Assembly (NCBI RefSeq): GCF_001514145.1
Contig: NZ_KQ948680.1
Coordinates: 1 to 64,000, forward strand
DNA length: 64,000 nucleotides
From: Streptomyces canus
GTDB taxonomy: Bacteria > Actinomycetota > Actinomycetes > Streptomycetales > Streptomycetaceae
Reading direction: 5' to 3'
Below the pieces are notes generated by a model, which made no database searches, was not told where the DNA came from, and worked only from the letters and a program-made list of their open reading frames with translations. Shown here in pieces: positions 56,401-64,000 of the stretch (the first letter of the stretch is position 1; each line of letters begins with the position of its first letter). Position numbers and translations under genes: made by a program.

Positions 56401-57304
56401 CCGCAGCGAGGCCGAGCGGGTCAGGGCGGACGCGGCGGCCGCGGCCGAGGAACTGGTCAACTCCGCACGCGCGGAGGCCGATCGCACCCTCGACGAGGCC
56501 CGCCAGGACGCCAACAAGCGGCGTTCCGAGGCGGCCGAGCAGGTCGACACGCTCATCACGGAGACCGCCGCCGAGGCGGACAAGCTGCTCAGCGAGGCGC
56601 AGCAGCAGTCGCTCAAGACCACCGCTGACGCGGAGGCGCAGGCCGACACCATGGTGGGCGCGGCCCGCAAGGAGGCCGACCGGCTGGTGTCCGAGGCGAC
56701 GGTCGAGGGCAACGCGCGCGTGGAGAAGGCCCGCACGGACGCGGACGAACTGCTCGTCGGTGCCCGCCGGGACGCCACCGCGATAAGGGAGCGCGCCGAG
56801 GAGCTGCGCGACCGGATCACGGGCGAGATCGAGGCGCTGCACGAGCGGGCCCGCCGTGAGGCCGCGGAGACCATGAAGTCGACCGGCGACCGCTGCGACG
56901 CGCTCATCAAGGCCTCGGAGGAGCAGCTCGCCAAGGCCCAGGCGAAGGCCAAGGAGCTGGTCTCGGAGGCCAATTCGGAGGCCGGCAAGGTGCGTATCGC
57001 CGCGGTCAAGAAGGCCGAGGGGCTCCTCAAGGAGGCCGAGCAGAAGAAGGCCACCCTGGTCCGGGAGGCCGAGGAGCTCAAGGCCGAGGCGATCCGCGAG
57101 GCGAAGCGCACGGTCGAGGAGGGCAAGCGCGAGCTCGAGGTCCTCGTCCGCCGCCGCGAGGACATCAACACCGAGATCTCCCGTGTCCAGGATGTCCTGG
57201 AGGCATTGGAGTCCTTCGAGGCCCCGTCGGCGGGCAAGGACGGCGGCGTCAAGGCGGGAGCCGCGGTCGGCGCCCCTCGTTCGGGTAAGCCCTCGGACAG
57301 CTGA
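53426..57304 (+). CDS. scy: Scy, polar-growth coiled-coil scaffold
   Basis: A 1292-residue giant coiled-coil protein that organises the tip-organising centre with DivIVA and FilP in hyphae. Residues 1-45 are the N-terminal unit (VRGYERQEREPAADVDHL; FEAEMERLKTEREKAIQ). Almost all the rest is a continuous Ala/Glu/Arg heptad/hendecad repeat (EAERL, RAEAE and TEARSEAERL units) ending in a helix with LVRRREDINTEISRVQDVLE and a short Gly/Ser tail. GTG at 53426 follows GGATGGGA; a TTG 30 bases upstream is less likely. mce and filP flank it as in S. coelicolor. Extreme GC at third positions and internal repeats are normal for this gene. Confidence 0.93.
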   Translation: MRGYERQEREPAADVDHLSRFEAEMERLKTEREKAIQHAEDLGYQVEVLRAKLHEARRTLMSRPEFGGGDIGYQAEQLLRNAQIQADQLRQDAERELSQVRAQTQRILQEHAEQAARLQAELHQEAVTRRQQLDQELAERRQTVESHVNENVAWAEQLRARSESQARRLLEESRAEAEQAMAAARAEAERVTSEARQRLQSEAETARAEAEQLLRRARADAERLLDTASTQAQEATDHAEQLRTSTATESDSARRQATELSRAAEQRMTEAEEALRKAQAEAEKVLTEAKSAAEKTLASAESANEQRTRTAKEQVARLVTEASQEAEATKEAAEQIVADARAEAEKIVTEAAEKARTLTAEESATQLSKAAKTAEDVLNKAQEDAQRTTRAAAEEAERIRREAETEADRLRAEAHDIAEQLKGTAKDDTKEYRAKTVELQEEARRLRGEAEQLRADAVGEGEKIRAEARKEAVQQIEEAAKTAEELLSKAKADADELRQTATTDSEKVRTEAIERATTLRRQAEETLQRTRQEADRHREEAVEQSEEIKADAERAARELHEETERAIEARRAEAADELTRLHAEAEERLAAAERALTEAREEAARIRREAAEETDRLRGEAAERIRTLHQQAEAEADRLRTEAASDASASRAEGEAVAVRLRSEAAAEAERLKSEAQDTADRVRAEAQAAAERLATEASETLAAAQEEANRRRREAEEYLGSARQEADQERERAREQSEELLASARNRVEEAQAEAVRLVEEADRRANEMVSAAEQHAQQVRDSVAGLHEQAQEEITGLRSAAEHVADRTRREAQEEADRVRSDAYSERERASEDAARIRREATAETDAAKSLAERTVSEAIAEAERLRSESTEYAQRARTEASDAIAQAEQDASRTRAEAREDANRIRSDAATQADTLITEARSEAERLTEETINDTDRLRTETVAEAERVRAESVAKAEQLIGDASGDAERLRAEAAATVGQAQQHAERIRSEAERVRADAAAAAEELVNSARAEADRTLDEARQDANKRRSEAAEQVDTLITETAAEADKLLSEAQQQSLKTTADAEAQADTMVGAARKEADRLVSEATVEGNARVEKARTDADELLVGARRDATAIRERAEELRDRITGEIEALHERARREAAETMKSTGDRCDALIKASEEQLAKAQAKAKELVSEANSEAGKVRIAAVKKAEGLLKEAEQKKATLVREAEELKAEAIREAKRTVEEGKRELEVLVRRREDINTEISRVQDVLEALESFEAPSAGKDGGVKAGAAVGAPRSGKPSDS

Positions 57305-57487
57305 CCGACTGGTCGGAATCCGGTGCCGTCTGGGGCCTTTGACCAAGTTTTTGGCAAGCCGTCCCAGGGTTAGCCACTCAAAAGGGGTGTCATTCTCCAG
57401 ATCAAACACGTATCCGCTCGATGACACACCGCTTCGGCCCCTAGGATTCCCCCTATCACCTCACCGGTCTCATTTGACAGGAACCCC

Positions 57488-58423
57488 ATGAGCGACACTT
57501 CCCCCTACGGCTTCGAGCTTGTGCGGCGTGGGTACGACCGCGCTCAGGTGGACGAACGGATCTCCAAGCTCGTCTCCGACCGTGACAGCGCTCTCTCCCG
57601 CATCACCGCCCTGGAGAAGCGCATCGAGGAGCTCCACCTCGAGACGCAGAACGCCCAGGCCCAGGTCTCCGACGCCGAGCCGTCGTACGCCGGCCTCGGC
57701 GCGCGTGTCGAGAAGATCCTCCGCCTCGCCGAGGAGGAGGCCAAGGACCTGCGCGAGGAGGCCCGTCGCGCGGCCGAGCAGCACCGAGAACTCGCCGAGT
57801 CGGCGGCCCAGCAGGTCCGCAACGACGCAGAATCGTTCGCTGCGGAGCGCAAGGCCAAGGCCGAGGACGAGGGCGTCCGTATTGTCGAGAAGGCCAAGAG
57901 CGATTCCTCTCAGCTCCGTCAGGAGGCGCAGAAGGACGCGCAGCAGAAGCGCGAGGAGGCGGACGCCCTCTTCGAGGAGACCCGCGCCAAGGCCGCGCAG
58001 GCCGCCGCCGACTTCGAGACGAACCTCGCCAAGCGCCGCGAGCAGTCCGAGCGCGACCTGGCCTCGCGTCAGCAGAAGGCGGAGAAGCGTCTCGCGGAGA
58101 TCGAGCACCGCGCGGAGCAGCTGCGCCTGGAGGCCGAGAAGCTGCGCACCGACGCCGAGCGTCGCGCCCGCCAGACGGTGGAGACCGCGCAGCGCCAGGC
58201 CGAGGACATCGTGGCCGACGCCAACGCCAAGGCCGACCGCATCCGTTCGGAATCCGAGCGGGAGCTCGCGGCTCTGACGAACCGTCGCGACTCGATCAAC
58301 GCCCAGCTGACGAACGTCCGCGAGATGCTCGCCACGCTCACGGGTGCCGCGGTGGCCGCCGCCGGCAGCCCGGCCGACGACGAGCCGATCTCCCGTGGGG
58401 TTCCGGCCCAGCAGTCCCGGTAA
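57488..58423 (+). CDS. filP: FilP, intermediate filament-like protein
   Basis: A 311-residue coiled-coil protein that forms cytoplasmic filaments and affects hyphal stiffness and polar growth. The N-terminus (YGFELVRRGYDRAQVDERIS) is a DivIVA-like motif, followed by a long Ala/Glu/Arg coiled coil (RAEQLRLEAEKLRTDAERRA) and a short C-terminal tail. The length matches S. coelicolor FilP. ATG follows GACAGGAA. The upstream 180 bases carry a promoter-like TAGGAT and the CCAA-TTGG element. Confidence 0.95.
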   Translation: MSDTSPYGFELVRRGYDRAQVDERISKLVSDRDSALSRITALEKRIEELHLETQNAQAQVSDAEPSYAGLGARVEKILRLAEEEAKDLREEARRAAEQHRELAESAAQQVRNDAESFAAERKAKAEDEGVRIVEKAKSDSSQLRQEAQKDAQQKREEADALFEETRAKAAQAAADFETNLAKRREQSERDLASRQQKAEKRLAEIEHRAEQLRLEAEKLRTDAERRARQTVETAQRQAEDIVADANAKADRIRSESERELAALTNRRDSINAQLTNVREMLATLTGAAVAAAGSPADDEPISRGVPAQQSR

Positions 58424-58444
58424 CACCGCCTGACAGCTCATCAA

Positions 58445-58481
58445 GGGCCCGCACCTTCTCCCCCGACAGGTGCGGGCCTTT
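58445..58481. terminator. Bidirectional terminator between filP and tetR
   Basis: GGCCCGCACCT pairs with AGGTGCGGGCC around an 11-base loop; the stem continues with AAGG/CCTTT including a G-T pair. It follows filP and precedes the end of the minus-strand TetR gene. Confidence 0.78.
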
Positions 58482-58495
58482 GGCGTGTCCTCGGG

Positions 58496-59056
58496 TCACC
58501 GGTGCACGAGGGGCAGGAAGACGTCGTCGACGATCTCTTCCAGGGTGTCTTCAGTGACCGGTTCCCGGCTCAGCAGAATCTCGTGCCGCAGGAGATCCGC
58601 CGGCAGCGTCAGCACTCGTCGGGGGAGGTCGGCCGTCGGGATCTCGCCGCGCTCGGCCGCCCGCTCGACGGCGGTCCGCAACACCCCCCGCATGATGCCG
58701 AAGAATGACGGGTCGACGTCCCGGGCCTCGGCGAGCAGCCCGTGGAGCGTGTCCGGACCGATCTGCCGCTGCCGCCCGGCGCCGGCCCGCAGCACCTCCA
58801 GTACGTCCCCGCGCAACGACCCGGTGTCCGGCACCCGGTCGGCGATCGACCCCGTGCGCTGCCGCATCGCGGCGATGACCAGTTCGGCGCGGTTGCTCCA
58901 GCGCCGGTAGAGGACCTGTTTCCCGGTTCGGGCCCGTGCGGCGACCCCCTCCATGGTCAGGCGGGCGTAGCCGACCGCTTCCAACTCGGCCCAGGCCGCG
59001 TCCAGCAGATCGGCCTCCAGAGCGGCACCGCGCCGCCGCGTGGTCTCGCCGGGCAT
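58496..59056 (-). CDS. TetR-family repressor of the adjacent MFS pump
   Basis: A 186-residue TetR protein: helix-turn-helix near residues 28-60 (LTMEGVAARARTGKQVLYRRW) and helical effector domain. ATG at 59056 lies seven bases behind GGGAGG. The 91-base divergent gap holds two GAGACGCAA-type operators, so it should repress both itself and the pump. Confidence 0.9.
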   Translation of the reverse strand: MPGETTRRRGAALEADLLDAAWAELEAVGYARLTMEGVAARARTGKQVLYRRWSNRAELVIAAMRQRTGSIADRVPDTGSLRGDVLEVLRAGAGRQRQIGPDTLHGLLAEARDVDPSFFGIMRGVLRTAVERAAERGEIPTADLPRRVLTLPADLLRHEILLSREPVTEDTLEEIVDDVFLPLVHR

Positions 59057-59076
59057 CGGCACACCCTCCCGCTTAA

Positions 59077-59135
59077 GAGACCTTGCGTCTCCTACTGGCA
59101 CGAGCCTATCGTGGCCGTAAGAGACGCAACGTCTC
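59077..59135. promoter_or_regulatory. Twin TetR operators between tetR and MFS pump
   Basis: GAGACCTTGCGTCTC (59077-59091) and GAGACGCAACGTCTC (59121-59135) are the same element on opposite strands, with GAGAC/GTCTC arms. Starts are 44 bases apart. Confidence 0.85.
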
Positions 59136-59147
59136 CTAAGGAGCCTC

Positions 59148-60485
59148 ATGCCCACCGGATCCCGCCTCGACCCCGCTGTCCTCAAACTCGCCGGCATCCT
59201 CGCCCTCGGCGCCCTCACCCCCCTTCTCGACTCGACGATCGTCTCCATCGCCCTGCACACCCTCAGCCGCGATCTGAACACCTCCACGGCCGCCGCCCAG
59301 TGGGTGAGCACCGCCTATCTGCTGGCCCTCGCGATGGTGGTCCCGGTCTCCGGCTGGGCCGTGGAGCGCTTCGGCGCCCGCCGGGTCTGGCTCGGCTCGC
59401 TCACGCTCTTCCTCACCGGATCCGTGCTGTGCGGGCTCGCCTGGAACATCGGCTCACTGATCGTCTTCCGGATCCTCCAGGGCGTCGGCGCCGGACCGAT
59501 GCTCCCGATGATGCAGACCCTGGTCATGCGCGCCGCCGGCGGACGCGACCTGGGCCGCCTGATGGCCGTCGTCACCCTGCCCGCCCTGGTCGTACCGATC
59601 CTCGGACCGGTGCTGGGCGGCCTGATCGTCGGTCATCTCAGCTGGCGCTGGATCTTCTACGTCAACCTGCCCGTCTGCCTGCTCGCGCTCGCCCTGGCCG
59701 TTCGGGGCGTGCCGAAGGACACCCGGCGCCCCGGACACCGCCTCGACCTCACCGGGCTGCTGCTCCTCTCCCCCGGCCTGGCCCTGCTCGTCTACGGCCT
59801 GACGGAGACCGGTGCCGTCCGGGAGACGGCGATTGCCGTGGGCGCCGTTCTCACCGCCCTGTTCGCGGTCCACGCCCTGCGCACCCCCGAACCCCTCGTC
59901 GACCTCCGCCTGTTCGGCGACCGCGGCTTCGCCGTCTCCTCGTCGCTGATGTTCCTGAGCGGACTCGCCCTGTACGGCGGGATGTTCCTCCTGCCGCTCT
60001 ACTACCAGCAGGCGCGTGGCCAGGGCGTGATCGCGGCCGGGCTGCTGCTCGCGCCACAGGGGCTCGGCAGTCTGCTGGCCCGGGTGACGGGACCGCTCAC
60101 CGACCGTGTGGGCGCCCGTCCGGTCGTGGTGGCCGGGACACTGCTGACCGCACTGGGCACGCTGCCGTTCGTCCTTCGGCACCCGATGCCCGCCCTCCTC
60201 CCCCTCGCCCTCGTCATACGGGGGTTCGGGATGAGCGCCGCCAACCTGGCCGTCATGGTCGGCGCCTACCAGGGACTCGACCACACGCGCGTGCCGCACG
60301 CGAGCACCGCCGTCCGGATCGTGCAGCAACTCGGCGGCTCCTTCGGCACCGCGGTCCTCGCCGCCGTACTCGCCCAGGGCGGCTTCCCCCGCGCCTTCCT
60401 CTGGTCGACGGCTTTCACATTCTTTGCCTCTCTCGTCGGTCTCCGTTTGCCCACAGGATTGGCATCTGCCGAACCCCGCACCTAG
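59148..60485 (+). CDS. MFS drug exporter, DHA2 family
   Basis: A 445-residue pump with about 12-14 hydrophobic helices. DHA2 features: LDSTIVSIALHTL in helix 1, GWAVERFGARRVWLGSL (motif A), GPMLPMMQTLVMRAAG and VPILGPVLGGLIVGHL (motif C). ATG follows AAGGAG. Near its end lies the promoter of the ABC exporter. Exports an unknown compound sensed by the TetR. Confidence 0.92.
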   Translation: MPTGSRLDPAVLKLAGILALGALTPLLDSTIVSIALHTLSRDLNTSTAAAQWVSTAYLLALAMVVPVSGWAVERFGARRVWLGSLTLFLTGSVLCGLAWNIGSLIVFRILQGVGAGPMLPMMQTLVMRAAGGRDLGRLMAVVTLPALVVPILGPVLGGLIVGHLSWRWIFYVNLPVCLLALALAVRGVPKDTRRPGHRLDLTGLLLLSPGLALLVYGLTETGAVRETAIAVGAVLTALFAVHALRTPEPLVDLRLFGDRGFAVSSSLMFLSGLALYGGMFLLPLYYQQARGQGVIAAGLLLAPQGLGSLLARVTGPLTDRVGARPVVVAGTLLTALGTLPFVLRHPMPALLPLALVIRGFGMSAANLAVMVGAYQGLDHTRVPHASTAVRIVQQLGGSFGTAVLAAVLAQGGFPRAFLWSTAFTFFASLVGLRLPTGLASAEPRT

Positions 60486-60488
60486 CGT
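60459..60488 (+). promoter_or_regulatory. Leaderless promoter of ABC module 1 inside the pump gene
   Basis: TTGGCA (60459-60464), an 18-base spacer and TAGCGT (60483-60488) end seven bases before the ATG at 60496. It overlaps the last codons and stop of the pump gene. Confidence 0.6.
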
Positions 60489-60495
60489 GGTCCGC

Positions 60496-61464
60496 ATGAT
60501 CGAGCTAGCGGGGTTGACGAAGCGGTACGGCGAGAAGGTGGCGGTCAACAATCTGACCTTCACCGTCAGACCGGGCATCGTCACGGGCTTCCTCGGTCCC
60601 AACGGCGCCGGCAAGTCCACCACCATGCGCATGATGCTGGGCCTGGACCGGCCCACCGCCGGGGACGTCCGCATCGACGGCAAGCACTACGACCAGCTCA
60701 AGGACCCGCTCACCTACATCGGCGCCCTGCTGGACGCCAAGGCCATGCACGGCGGGCGCAGCGCCTTCAACCACCTGCTGTGTCTCGCGCAGAGCAACGG
60801 CATCCCGAAGAAGCGGGTGGACGAGGTCCTCGACACGGTCGGTCTCACCGCCGTCGCGCGGAAGAAGGCCAAGGGCTTCTCGCTCGGCATGGGCCAGCGG
60901 CTCGGCATCGCGGGCGCGTTGCTCGGTGACCCGCAGATCCTGATGTTCGACGAGCCGGTCAACGGGCTCGACCCCGAGGGCATCCACTGGATCCGCAACC
61001 TGATGAAGTCCCTTGCCGCGCAGGGCCGTACGGTCTTCGTCTCCTCCCACCTCATGAGCGAGATGGCGCTGACCGCCGACCACCTCGTCGTCATCGGCCA
61101 GGGGCGGCTGCTCGCCGACACCTCCATGGCCGACTTCATCGCGCAGAACTCGCGGTCCTACGTCCGCATCCGCACCCCGCAGCGCGAGCGGCTGCTCGAC
61201 GTGCTGCACGCGGCCGGGGTCACCGTCGTGGAGACCGGCAACGGCACGCTGGAGGTCGACGGAAGCAAGTCCGAGTACATCGGCGAGCTGGCCGCACAGC
61301 ACCAGCTCGTGCTGCACGAGCTGAGTCCCCAACAGGCCTCCCTGGAGGAGGCGTTCATGCAGCTGACCGCGGAGTCGGTCGAGTACCACGCCCACAGCGA
61401 CACACCCGTCGACGCACCGCTGCCGCCCCAGCAGCAGTGGGGCGACGGCTGGAAGGGGAAGTGA
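60496..61464 (+). CDS. ABC-2 exporter ATPase, module 1
   Basis: A 322-residue ATPase with Walker A GPNGAGKSTTMRMM, the signature FSLGMGQRLGIA, Walker B LMFDEPVNGLDPEG and the H-loop VSSHLMSEMALTADHL. The C-terminal 75 residues are variable, ending in a Pro/Gln tail. The permease follows two bases after. An export pump of unknown substrate, similar to lantibiotic or bacitracin-type self-protection systems. Confidence 0.92.
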   Translation: MIELAGLTKRYGEKVAVNNLTFTVRPGIVTGFLGPNGAGKSTTMRMMLGLDRPTAGDVRIDGKHYDQLKDPLTYIGALLDAKAMHGGRSAFNHLLCLAQSNGIPKKRVDEVLDTVGLTAVARKKAKGFSLGMGQRLGIAGALLGDPQILMFDEPVNGLDPEGIHWIRNLMKSLAAQGRTVFVSSHLMSEMALTADHLVVIGQGRLLADTSMADFIAQNSRSYVRIRTPQRERLLDVLHAAGVTVVETGNGTLEVDGSKSEYIGELAAQHQLVLHELSPQQASLEEAFMQLTAESVEYHAHSDTPVDAPLPPQQQWGDGWKGK

Positions 61465-61466
61465 CC

Positions 61467-62237
61467 ATGGCGGCGACCCAGGTCATCCGCTCCGAGTGGA
61501 CCAAGATCCGGTCGGTGGCCTCCACGGTGTGGACGCTCTCCCTCGCCGTGGTGGTCACCATCGGACTCGGCATCCTGATCTCGGCCCTGTCGAAGAACGA
61601 GTTCGACAACATGAGCCGCGAGGACAAGCTCTCGTTCGACCCGACCTTCATCAGCTTCGCCGGGATGAGCCTCGGGCAGCTCGCGATGATCGTGTTCGGG
61701 GTGCTCGTCGTCTCGAACGAGTACAGCACCGGCATGATCCGCACCTCGCTGGCCGCCGTGCCGCAGCGCGGCAGCTTCCTGGTCAGCAAGATCGCGGTCG
61801 CCACCGGGCTCTCGCTGGCCGTCGGCCTCGTCACCAGCTTCCTCACGTTCTTCCTCGGGCAGGCGATGCTCGGGTCGCACCGTGCGGAGATCGGTGACCC
61901 GGGCGTGCTGCGGGCCGTGATCGGCGGCGGCGTCTACATGACCCTCATCGCGATGTTCTCGATGGGCGTCGCCGCGATGCTGCGCTCGCCGATGCTGTCG
62001 CTGGGCATCCTGATGCCGTTCTTCTTCCTCATCTCCAACATCCTCGGCAACGTCTCGGCGACCAAGAAGATCGGCCGGTACCTGCCCGACCAGGCCGGCA
62101 GCAAGATCATGCAGGTGGTCACGCCGATCAACGACGACACTCCCTACGGCCCCTGGGGCGGGCTCGGGATCATGGCGCTGTGGGTGGCGGCGGCGCTGAT
62201 CGGCGGTTATGTCCTGTTGAAGAAGCGGGACGCGTGA
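61467..62237 (+). CDS. ABC-2 exporter permease, module 1
   Basis: A 256-residue membrane protein with six predicted helices, starting ATQVIRSEWTKIRSVASTVW, typical of ABC-2 permeases. Also visible are LSLAVVVTIGLGILISAL, VFGVLVVSNEYSTGMIRTSL and FSMGVAAMLRSPMLSLGI. It partners the ATPase before it. Confidence 0.9.
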   Translation: MAATQVIRSEWTKIRSVASTVWTLSLAVVVTIGLGILISALSKNEFDNMSREDKLSFDPTFISFAGMSLGQLAMIVFGVLVVSNEYSTGMIRTSLAAVPQRGSFLVSKIAVATGLSLAVGLVTSFLTFFLGQAMLGSHRAEIGDPGVLRAVIGGGVYMTLIAMFSMGVAAMLRSPMLSLGILMPFFFLISNILGNVSATKKIGRYLPDQAGSKIMQVVTPINDDTPYGPWGGLGIMALWVAAALIGGYVLLKKRDA

Positions 62238-62349
62238 CGCGACGAGCCTTTGCTTTCATTTGAGCGGAACCGTCAGCGCCCCGATAAGCTCCTAACCCTT
62301 ACGGGGGGCGTGTGCCCCGCTGTCCTGAACCTTGCGATGGGTGCGGAGC

Positions 62350-63648
62350 ATGATCGAGGCAGTCGGCCTGACCAAGCGCTATGGCGACAAGACCGCTGTG
62401 TACAACCTTTCCTTCCAGGTACGTCCCGGTGCCGTCACCGGCTTCCTGGGCCCCAACGGCTCGGGCAAGTCGACGACCATGCGGATGATCCTCGGCCTGG
62501 ACAACCCCACCTCGGGGCAGGTGACGATCGGCGGCTACCCGTATCGCAGGCTGCCCAACGCGGCCCGGCAGGTCGGCGCGCTCCTCGACGCCAAGGCGGT
62601 GCACGGCGGGCGGGCCGCCCGTAACCACCTGCTGTGCCTGGCCCAGCTGTCCGGGATCCCGGCCCGCAGGGTGGACGAGGTGCTGGGCGTGGTCGGCCTC
62701 CAGGACGTGGCCAGGAAGCGTTCCAAGGGCTTCTCCCTCGGCATGGGGCAGCGGCTCGGGATCGCGGCCGCGCTGCTCGGCGACCCCCAGGTGCTGCTCT
62801 TCGACGAGCCGGTCAACGGGCTCGACCCCGAGGGCATCCTGTGGGTGCGCAACCTCATGAAGGCGCTCGCGGCGGAGGGCCGTACGGTCTTCGTCTCCTC
62901 CCACCTCATGAGCGAGATGGCGCTGACCGCGGACCATCTCATCGTCATCGGACGCGGGCAGCTGCTCGCCGACATGAACATCCAGGACTTCATCGCCGCG
63001 AACTCCGCGGGCTTCGCGCGGGTGCGGACGCCGGACACCGAGCCGCAGCTGCGCGAGAAGCTGTCGGCCGCGATCACCGAGGCGGGCGGGCACGTCCTGC
63101 CCGAGCAGGACGGGGCGCTGCGGGTCACGGGACTGGCCCTCCCCCGCATCAGCGACATCGCGCACGACACGGACGTACGCCTGTGGGAGCTGTCGCCGCA
63201 CCAGGCCTCGCTGGAGGAGGCCTACATGCGGATGACGCAGGGCGCGGTGGACTACCGCTCGACCATCGACCAGAAGGCGGGGCTGATGCAGCCCCTGCCG
63301 CCGGGCGCGCAGCCCCCCATGCCGGTCCCGGGCCAGGGCCAGCCGGGCTGGTACGCCCCGCCGCCGCCCCAGCAGGGCGGGCAGCCGTTCGCAGCCCCGC
63401 AGGGGCAGGCGCAGGCGGGCCCGTACGGCGGTCCTGGCGCCGGCACGCCCAATCCGTACGCCCAGGCGGGCCCCGCGGCTCGCCAGGGCCTGCCTCAGCC
63501 GCCCTTCCAGGCGCCGGCGGCTCCGCCCTCCGCCGCCCCGCCCGGAGGAGCCTTCCCGACCGCACCCGCGCCGCAGCCGCAGACCGCCGCTCCTGCGCCG
63601 CAGGCCTCCGCTCCCGCCACCCCGACCAAGCCCGAGGACGTCCGATGA
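62350..63648 (+). CDS. ABC-2 exporter ATPase, module 2, with long Pro/Gln/Ala tail
   Basis: A 432-residue ATPase. The first 310 residues are close to module 1 (GPNGSGKSTTMRMI; FSLGMGQRLGIA; LLFDEPVNGLDPEG; VSSHLMSEMALTADHL). The remaining 120 are a disordered tail rich in Pro, Gln, Gly and Ala (AQPPMPVPGQGQPGWY; PPPPQQGGQPF). ATG at 62350 has only a GGAG close by; GTG at 62341 is possible. It overlaps the permease by four bases (ATGA). Confidence 0.9.
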   Translation: MIEAVGLTKRYGDKTAVYNLSFQVRPGAVTGFLGPNGSGKSTTMRMILGLDNPTSGQVTIGGYPYRRLPNAARQVGALLDAKAVHGGRAARNHLLCLAQLSGIPARRVDEVLGVVGLQDVARKRSKGFSLGMGQRLGIAAALLGDPQVLLFDEPVNGLDPEGILWVRNLMKALAAEGRTVFVSSHLMSEMALTADHLIVIGRGQLLADMNIQDFIAANSAGFARVRTPDTEPQLREKLSAAITEAGGHVLPEQDGALRVTGLALPRISDIAHDTDVRLWELSPHQASLEEAYMRMTQGAVDYRSTIDQKAGLMQPLPPGAQPPMPVPGQGQPGWYAPPPPQQGGQPFAAPQGQAQAGPYGGPGAGTPNPYAQAGPAARQGLPQPPFQAPAAPPSAAPPGGAFPTAPAPQPQTAAPAPQASAPATPTKPEDVR

Positions 63649-64000
63649 GCACCCCGCAGCCCTCGATGCCGCAGGCCCAGGCCGCCGTGCCGAACCGGCA
63701 GCCGGCGGACGGGTCGTCGTACCCCGGTTACACCTCGCCGATTCCCGTCGTGCGCACCCATCTCGGGAACGCCATCGCGTCGGAGTGGACGAAGATCCGG
63801 ACGGTGCGGTCGACGATCTGGACGCTGGGCGTGTTCGTGCTGCTCGTGATCGGGATCGGGGTCGGCGTCGCCGCGCTGGTCGCGGCCAACGCCTCCCCCG
63901 AGGACCTGAACAACGACAGTCCGCTGTCGTTGGGCTTCTTCGGGCTGCTGCTCGGCAGCATGTGCGTCATCACGCTCGGTGTGCTGACCACGGCCTCGGA
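63645..64000 (+). CDS. ABC-2 exporter permease, module 2, partial
   Basis: The 5' part of a membrane permease, cut by the window end after about 118 residues. It begins with about 35 residues rich in Pro, Gln and Ser (MSTPQPSMPQAQAAV) and then shows the family start NAIASEWTKIRTVRSTIWTL and a first helix (GVFVLLVIGIGVGVAALVAA). It is the second-module counterpart of the permease at 61467. Start fixed by the ATGA overlap. Confidence 0.88.
   Translation, partial: MSTPQPSMPQAQAAVPNRQPADGSSYPGYTSPIPVVRTHLGNAIASEWTKIRTVRSTIWTLGVFVLLVIGIGVGVAALVAANASPEDLNNDSPLSLGFFGLLLGSMCVITLGVLTTAS

Noticed and set aside
53450..57250. Possible CRISPR-like or satellite repeats
   Set aside because: The periodicity is codon-level repetition of coiled-coil residues in scy, not spaced identical repeats.
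53159..57427. A 1422-residue open frame antisense to scy
   Set aside because: It is a consequence of the extreme GC third-position bias and repeats of scy on the other strand; it has no ribosome site and no recognisable domain.

Overview
The window is a high-GC actinobacterial chromosome segment, almost certainly from a Streptomyces species. The evidence is the strong GC bias at third codon positions, GTG starts, ATGA/GTGA overlaps, the GlgE-pathway maltosyl-glucan genes, and the linked cytoskeletal genes scy and filP. The neighbours thiolase, mce, meaB, icmA, pfkA, pta, ackA and pyk fit the conserved chromosomal core known from Streptomyces coelicolor. There is no sign of a phage, plasmid, transposon or CRISPR array, and I saw no rRNA or tRNA genes.

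Layout. 1-6.05 kb: glgE (3' end), treS, maltokinase and glgB, forming the trehalose to alpha-glucan route. 6.1-15.8 kb: an atypical P450, a HelD/HelR-like RNA polymerase helicase, a MerR-thioredoxin operon, an Lrp regulator diverging from an SDR, a DUF2127 membrane protein, and a drug-type MFS pump with a divergent TetR. 15.9-20.2 kb: a dicarboxylate symporter facing its two-component system. 20.3-23.4 kb: a sugar ABC importer without its own ATPase, with a DasR-like operator in the promoter. 24.7-30.8 kb: pfkA, pta, ackA and pyk, around the phosphofructokinase-pyruvate-acetate node. 31.0-35.3 kb: a DUF6230/DUF6114 envelope gene set and a CnoX-like thioredoxin-TPR protein. 35.5-43.0 kb: regulators, isobutyryl-CoA mutase large subunit, two DUF3817 paralogues, SMP-30, and a TetR/DUF4166/SRPBCC operon with twin perfect operators. 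43.5-45.6 kb: three tandem AIM24 genes. 45.7-50.3 kb: MarR, a two-component system facing a PepSY protein, and an MFS protein. 50.4-53.2 kb: meaB, thiolase and mce (acyl-CoA and methylmalonyl-CoA metabolism). 53.4-58.4 kb: scy and filP (polar growth cytoskeleton). 58.5-64 kb: a TetR/MFS pair with twin operators and two successive ABC-2 exporter modules, the last cut by the window end.

How the genes work together. The left part builds storage glucan and trehalose. The middle controls carbon flow through glycolysis and acetate, with importers for dicarboxylates and probably an amino-sugar or oligosaccharide. The right part handles branched-chain and odd-chain acyl-CoA intermediates and tip growth. 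Local regulation is unusually readable: palindromic operators lie next to several regulators, and eight genes appear to start on leaderless transcripts. The least understood parts are the DUF6230-DUF6114-LEA-like secreted protein cluster with its twin palindromes, the AIM24 triplet, the P450 that has lost ExxR, and a pair of inverted intergenic repeats enclosing a 4-kb gene block.
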